Shown: positions 61,655-64,000 of the stretch, piece after piece
Layout of the letters: each line of letters starts with the position of its first letter
Position numbering within the stretch: the stretch's first letter is position 1
Assembly (NCBI RefSeq): GCF_037338445.1
Contig: NZ_CP147838.1
Location: forward strand, 2,790,001 to 2,854,000
Direction of reading: 5' to 3'
DNA: 64,000 nucleotides
From: Salinibaculum sp. SYNS191
Lineage (GTDB): Archaea; Halobacteriota; Halobacteria; Halobacteriales; Haloarculaceae
Notes under the pieces: generated by a model
What the model was told of the DNA's origin: nothing
The model's input: the letters and a program-made list of their open reading frames with translations, nothing else
The model's database searches: none
Program-made: the position numbers and the translations under genes

Positions 61655-61717
61655 TGTCGAAACTCCGGCGGCCAGCGTGAAACCTGTTCCGTCGCCCCGT
61701 CGCGGCTGCGCTGGCTC

Positions 61718-63517
61718 CTACTCCTCGTCGTCGTCCCGGAGCCACCTGCCGACAGTGCCCGCGCCAGCGACGCCTGCCAGCCCACTCACGAGACCGAAGC
61801 CGGGACCGTTCTCCCCCGCGGTCTGCGTCGGGGTTTCGGCCGGTGTCGCGCTCGCACTGCCGGGGGTGGCCGTCGGCTCGTTCCCGGGCGTCGGCGTCGT
61901 GCCTGCATCGCTCGGGGTGGGCGTCGCGTCGGTGTCGCTCGCCTCGCCGCCGTCCCCGACGGTCACCGCGACCACGGCCGTCTTCTCCAGTCCCGAGTCG
62001 TCGACGAAGGCGAACGCGACCTCGTACTCGCCGGGGTCCGTGAACGCGTGGGTGACGGTCTCCCCGGCGGCCGTCGACCCATCGCCGAAGTCCCAGGTGT
62101 AGCTGAGTATCGTCCCGTCGACGGTCCGCGACGCGGAGGCGTCGAACTCGACGGACTCGCCGACCTGCGGCGTCTCCGGCGTCACCGCGACCGTCGCCTC
62201 CGGGCGGATGTTCTGGCCGAGGTCGCTGACGTCCTCGCCGGCGATGCTCCGGCGGTGGAACTCGATTACATCCTCTCGCGCCGGGCGGGGCGTGTGGCCG
62301 ACGCCCTCGTAAATCCGGAACTGGGCGTCGATACCGACCTCGTCGTAGACGCGCTGGCAGGTCGGGAACCGCTCGCGTATCATGTCCTCGCCGTAGACCG
62401 AGAGGGCGGTCTGGCGCAACTCGTCGCTCGTCCACGCGTCGTCGTAGGGAATCGTGTCGTTGGTGTCCTCGTCGCCCATGTAGAGGAACTGGTTCACCTC
62501 GTCCAGCGCGTCCGTATCGACTGGTTCGCCGGTGATGTCCTCGACGTCTGCTGTCCCGACGTGGTAGCGCAACGTTTGCCCATCGACTTCGTCGGTGGGC
62601 AGCAGCGCCATCCCGTTCAGCCCACCCGCGGTGACCGACAGCACGCGCTCCGGGTGCAGGACAGTGAACCGGTCGACGAAGTTCCCCGACGCGGAGAAGC
62701 CGTTCATGATGATCTTCTCGCGGACGGGGTGGTACTCGTCGGCCAGTTTCTCGCGGGCGTGGTCGACCATCCGGAGCAGTTGCAGGTCGACCCGCTCCAG
62801 CGGCCCGTCGCTAACCTGCATCGTGTCGCGGTCGAGCTGGTGCACGTAGTGGCTCCCGTCGACCGGGTCCGACCGCGGCCGGGGGAACACCGGAATCAGC
62901 AGCGGGACACCGAGACTGTCGCTGAGACGCCGGGGCAATCCGCCGTCGACGTTCTCCTTCGCGCTCCGTTCGTGCTCCGCGAAGTCGTCCGTCGCCGTGC
63001 CGGTGTTGTTCGACTGGACGAGCAGCGGCGGCGTCGTCCCGGCTTCGTCGTTTGTGGTCGCCGGCCCGTACAGGAAGTACGGATAGTTGAACCCGGCGTC
63101 GGGGTCGGCGTCGACGCGCGTCACCGACATTCCATCGACGAACGAGACGCCGTGTGGAAACACCTTCGCTGTGTCTTTCGTTATCGAACTGCCGCCGCCA
63201 GCAGGGTACAGCGTGAACGCGAGGCTCTGATTTTCCTGGAGTTCCGTTCCGAGCGACACGGTGACGTCAGTGTGGGTCCCCGACGGCAGTGTACCCTTTG
63301 CGAACTCGATTTCGTGACCGGGCGTCGACAGGACGTAGAAAACGTCTGCCGACGCCCGCACCTCCGCGACGACGACCTCCTGATTCCCACCGACTGTCTG
63401 GTCCTCGAACGTCACGGACCCCTCGATGTCCGCTGCCGAGGCCATCCCGACGGCAGTTGCTCCCGCGACTGCGCTTCCGAGCGCCTTGACCAGTGACCGT
63501 CTCGTGAACCCGCTCAT
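61718..63517 (-). CDS. Large exported protein: DUF7282-like N-terminus, alpha/beta hydrolase, PKD, PGF-CTERM
   Basis: 599 residues. A twin-arginine signal (TRRSLVKALGSAVAG) precedes a beta domain (about 30-130; ADIEGSVTFEDQTVGG, DUF7282-like). A hydrolase-like core follows, with GFSASG at 273-278 around a probable nucleophile Ser275 and a candidate His in EGVGHTPRP. A PKD domain comes next (about 455-530; ILSYTWDFGDGSTAAGETV). A Thr/Pro/Ser-rich linker and the ending GPGFGLVSGLAGVAG then RWLRDD form a PGF-CTERM sorting signal for archaeosortase. It acts outside the cell; the substrate is unknown. Confidence 0.8.
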   Translation of the reverse strand: MSGFTRRSLVKALGSAVAGATAVGMASAADIEGSVTFEDQTVGGNQEVVVAEVRASADVFYVLSTPGHEIEFAKGTLPSGTHTDVTVSLGTELQENQSLAFTLYPAGGGSSITKDTAKVFPHGVSFVDGMSVTRVDADPDAGFNYPYFLYGPATTNDEAGTTPPLLVQSNNTGTATDDFAEHERSAKENVDGGLPRRLSDSLGVPLLIPVFPRPRSDPVDGSHYVHQLDRDTMQVSDGPLERVDLQLLRMVDHAREKLADEYHPVREKIIMNGFSASGNFVDRFTVLHPERVLSVTAGGLNGMALLPTDEVDGQTLRYHVGTADVEDITGEPVDTDALDEVNQFLYMGDEDTNDTIPYDDAWTSDELRQTALSVYGEDMIRERFPTCQRVYDEVGIDAQFRIYEGVGHTPRPAREDVIEFHRRSIAGEDVSDLGQNIRPEATVAVTPETPQVGESVEFDASASRTVDGTILSYTWDFGDGSTAAGETVTHAFTDPGEYEVAFAFVDDSGLEKTAVVAVTVGDGGEASDTDATPTPSDAGTTPTPGNEPTATPGSASATPAETPTQTAGENGPGFGLVSGLAGVAGAGTVGRWLRDDDEE

Positions 63518-63642
63518 CTTCGAACAGTACTCTACGGTTCAGACAAGTGGGTGATAAATATGTCGGGGAGCCCGACGACATCACCCCATCTAAAGGTATC
63601 AAATGAGTGGTTGGACTGTCCGCGTGGTCGTCGGAACCGCGC

Positions 63643-64000
63643 TTACTCCTCGTCGTCGTAGTGTTCGCCGAGCGCGGCGGGAATCCGCGTCCGGCCGATG
63701 AGCGTCAGCGTCACCAGCACGACGACGTAGGGGAGGATGCCGAACAGTTGACTGGGAACGTCCAGCGCCGAAATCTGCTGGAGGCGGAACTGCAGCGAGT
63801 CGAAACTGGCGAACAGCGCCGCGCCGCCGAGCGACGCGAGCGGGTTGTAGTTGCCAAAGAGGTAGGCGACGATGCCGAGAAAGCCCCGGCCGCCGATGCT
63901 GGTGTCGAGGTTGCCGACGAACACGCCGAGTTGCCCGAGCGTGAAGCCCGCGCCGCCGATGCCACAGAGCACGCCCGACAGCAGGACGCCGACGTAGCGG
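63643..64000 (-). CDS. BmpQ-type nucleoside/sugar ABC transporter permease (C-terminal part, partial)
   Basis: The open frame runs off the window edge, so only about 119 C-terminal residues are visible. FTLGQLGVFVGNLDTSIGGRGFLGIVAYLFGNYNP is the family core of YufQ/BmpQ-type permeases, and FDSLQFRLQQISALDVPSQL matches their last cytoplasmic region. The final helix (LFGILPYVVVLVTLTLIG) is followed by an acidic tail (EHYDDEE). Such permeases import guanosine or other nucleosides; the companion ATPase and BmpP would lie beyond 64000. Confidence 0.8.
   Translation of the reverse strand, partial: RYVGVLLSGVLCGIGGAGFTLGQLGVFVGNLDTSIGGRGFLGIVAYLFGNYNPLASLGGAALFASFDSLQFRLQQISALDVPSQLFGILPYVVVLVTLTLIGRTRIPAALGEHYDDEE

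Noticed and set aside
1-64000. CRISPR arrays, prophage or insertion sequences
   Set aside because: No regularly spaced repeats, transposase, integrase or phage structural genes were seen.

Overview
The window is about 64 kb of haloarchaeal chromosome. The evidence is roughly two-thirds GC, very acidic predicted proteins, an A-type ATP synthase operon, bacteriorhodopsin, aRF1, CetZ, coenzyme F420 and archaeosine/wyosine genes, twin-arginine signal peptides with lipoboxes, and TATA-type promoters. Gene content suggests a Haloarculaceae-like organism, but I cannot fix the genus. There is no prophage, insertion sequence or CRISPR array; gene density is high and most intergenic gaps are short.

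Layout. 1-1026: the 3' end of an unknown gene and a quinone-methyltransferase-like gene. 1154-13151: the A-type ATP synthase genes atpH-I-K-E-C-F-A-B. A photo-energy cassette (bop, crtY, brp and one small membrane protein gene) lies between atpB and atpD. 13191-24439: housekeeping genes (prf1, a MinD-type ATPase, argS, tyw1, cyclophilin, a ferredoxin) and several haloarchaeal unknowns. 24480-30915: an oligopeptide/dipeptide ABC transporter operon, dppA-B-C-D-F, with a broken dppD/dppF junction. 31205-34191: tRNA-Leu(UAA), a trkA locus with two stand-alone ligand-binding (RAM) proteins, and tmk. 34295-38612: an NDUFA9-like reductase, a GT87-type glycosyltransferase, and cetZ1 with an overlapping membrane-protein gene. 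38616-45186: F420 genes (cofC, cofG, cofH) around a J-domain/ferredoxin fusion, a Bat-type HTH gene and a cytochrome P450. 45259-50941: a Na+/Ca2+ exchanger, a lipoprotein, purC, and a divergent nikR / nickel ECF-transporter locus with a visible NikR-type operator. 51202-54959: purU, a signalling pair, and purS-purQ. 55034-64000: an ABC-2 exporter, an ASST-like protein, a YdjM-like protein, a 3-hydroxyacyl-CoA dehydrogenase, the archaeosine enzyme RaSEA, a VanZ-like protein, a large cell-surface hydrolase/PKD protein, and the end of a BmpQ-like permease.

How it fits together. The most striking arrangement is the cassette inside the ATP synthase locus. It encodes a light-driven proton pump with all key residues, the cyclase that makes beta-carotene from lycopene, and the Brp/Blh enzyme that cleaves beta-carotene to retinal. 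The genes for the pump and for the last steps of its chromophore therefore sit among the genes of the enzyme that spends the proton gradient. atpD, an essential rotor subunit, is left at the far end of the cassette. A Bat-UAS-like element and TATA box precede bop, and a hairpin follows it. Other points for a second look are the start-codon-less dppF, the perfect nikR/nikM dyad, a 119-bp duplication that copies the 3' end of purU, a receiver domain with Glu at the phospho-acceptor site, and a structured region upstream of cofG.
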